Notes under the pieces: generated by a model | The model's input: only the letters and a program-made list of their open reading frames with translations | What the model was told of the DNA's origin: nothing | Databases searched by the model: none | In this document: positions 15,825 through 16,586 of the stretch, one piece after another | Layout: each line of letters opens with the position of its first letter | Numbering within the stretch: the stretch's first letter is position 1 | Assembly (NCBI GenBank): GCA_021163525.1 | Contig: JAGGTX010000131.1 | Location: forward strand, 1 to 16,586 | Direction of reading: 5' to 3' | Origin: Caldifarciminota bacterium | GTDB taxonomy: Bacteria > Hydrothermota > UBA3072 > B12-G15 | Length of the DNA stretch: 16,586 nucleotides | Translations under genes and position numbers: made by a program

Positions 15825-16586
15825 GTGCTGTGGCTATCATAGGTAGACCAAATGTAGGCAAGTCCACCCTGTTTAACAGACTTACAGGAAGGAGAGAGGC
15901 AATCGTTGATGACAGGCCAGGAATTACAAGGGATAGAATATATGGGTTTTGTGAATATCTGGATACCCATTTTATAGTCATTGATACAGGGGGATTGAGT
16001 TTTGCAGATGACCCCATAACAACAGAGGTGAGAAAGCAGGTTGATTTTGCCATTGATGAGGCAGACAAAATCCTGTTTGTTGTTGATGGAAGGGAGGGTC
16101 TGCATCCCCTTGATAAGGAGATTGCAGAGCACCTGAAGAAGAAGGCACCTGAAAAACCCGTTGCTGTTGTTATAGCGAAGATGGATAAGGGAGTGGATCC
16201 TTCAGTAGAAGCAGAATTCTCTGCACTTGGTTTTGAACCCATTTTCACCATATCTGCATTCCATAAGATTGGAATAGGGGACATGCTTGACTGGGTGATT
16301 GATGGGCTTGAGGGTATAGAGCCTGTTCAGGGGTTTGGAATAGCAGTTGTTGGTAAACCCAATGTGGGAAAGTCCTCATTTGTGAATGCCATACTTGGTT
16401 ATGAAAGAAGTATAGTTACAGAGATACCTGGAACAACAAGGGATAGTATAGACACGCCGGTAAAGATAGGGAAGCAGTGGATTACCCTCATAGATACTGG
16501 TGGTTTGAAAAAGAAGTCAAGGATGATGAAAGAGGCAATTGAATATTATACAATGCTGAGAACAGTGAGAAGCATTGAAAGGTCCC
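15821..16586 (+). CDS. der: Ribosome-assembly GTPase Der (EngA), 3' partial
   Basis: Double-GTPase needed for 50S ribosomal subunit maturation. The visible 255 codons cover the first G domain and the first half of the second. GD1 has G1 GRPNVGKST (8-16), switch I RPGITRD and G3 DTGG. GD2 has G1 GKPNVGKSS, IPGTTRDSID and G3 DTGG. This tandem layout is unique to Der. The start is set by the ATGA overlap with the DUF512 gene. The reading frame runs off the window. The G4 motif of GD1, normally NKxD, reads AKMD here (in VIAKMDK); the lysine and aspartate remain but the base-contacting Asn is Ala. The rest of GD2 and the KH domain are not visible. Confidence 0.95.
   Translation, partial: MSAVAIIGRPNVGKSTLFNRLTGRREAIVDDRPGITRDRIYGFCEYLDTHFIVIDTGGLSFADDPITTEVRKQVDFAIDEADKILFVVDGREGLHPLDKEIAEHLKKKAPEKPVAVVIAKMDKGVDPSVEAEFSALGFEPIFTISAFHKIGIGDMLDWVIDGLEGIEPVQGFGIAVVGKPNVGKSSFVNAILGYERSIVTEIPGTTRDSIDTPVKIGKQWITLIDTGGLKKKSRMMKEAIEYYTMLRTVRSIERS

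Noticed and set aside
15814..16284. 156-codon minus-strand open frame across der
   Set aside because: It is antisense to clear GTPase motifs of Der and has no recognisable content.

Overview
The window is bacterial and gene-dense, with intergenic space only at 5810-5900, 12061-12182 and 14508-14564. The cell envelope looks diderm: there is a lipoprotein, an exported protein with a barrel-like domain, and a membrane-anchored anti-sigma factor. Energy conversion uses an archaeal/Thermus-like V/A-type ATPase. Arginine is mostly AGG/AGA and Shine-Dalgarno sequences are strong. I infer a diderm, possibly thermophilic, little-cultured lineage (a WOR-3/Stahlbacteria- or Hydrothermae-like phylum would fit). 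This is a guess from style, since no rRNA is present.

Region 1 (1-5809, + strand) is the distal part of a V/A-ATPase operon in the order C-F-A-B-D, chained by ATGA start/stop overlaps. It ends with an M19-family dipeptidase whose start lies inside the end of subunit D.

Region 2 (5814-12113, - strand) reads as one seven-gene operon. A near-consensus sigma-70-type promoter (12085-12113) is followed by a lipoprotein, HisC, a small zinc-ribbon protein, a long SppA fused to a barrel-like N-terminal domain, an ECF sigma factor, its zinc-finger anti-sigma factor, and an HtrA/DegS-like protein with a PDZ domain. A strong hairpin with a U-tract (5814-5844) ends it. The HtrA-like protein has lost all three catalytic residues. 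Together the genes look like an envelope-surveillance unit: regulator, membrane anti-regulator, PDZ sensor without protease activity, and a membrane/periplasmic peptidase.

Region 3 (12134-16586, + strand) starts at a divergent promoter. It holds a Lon-family protease with degenerate ATPase motifs (LonC/AAA_32-like), a PDZ-radical SAM-DUF512 protein, and the ribosome-assembly GTPase Der, cut by the window end. DUF512 and der overlap by ATGA.

The points most worth a second look are the dead HtrA within the sigma/anti-sigma operon, the barrel-SppA fusion, the extended Shine-Dalgarno and tiny ORFs beside the operon terminator, and the altered G4 motif in Der. I saw no tRNA, rRNA, CRISPR array or insertion sequence.
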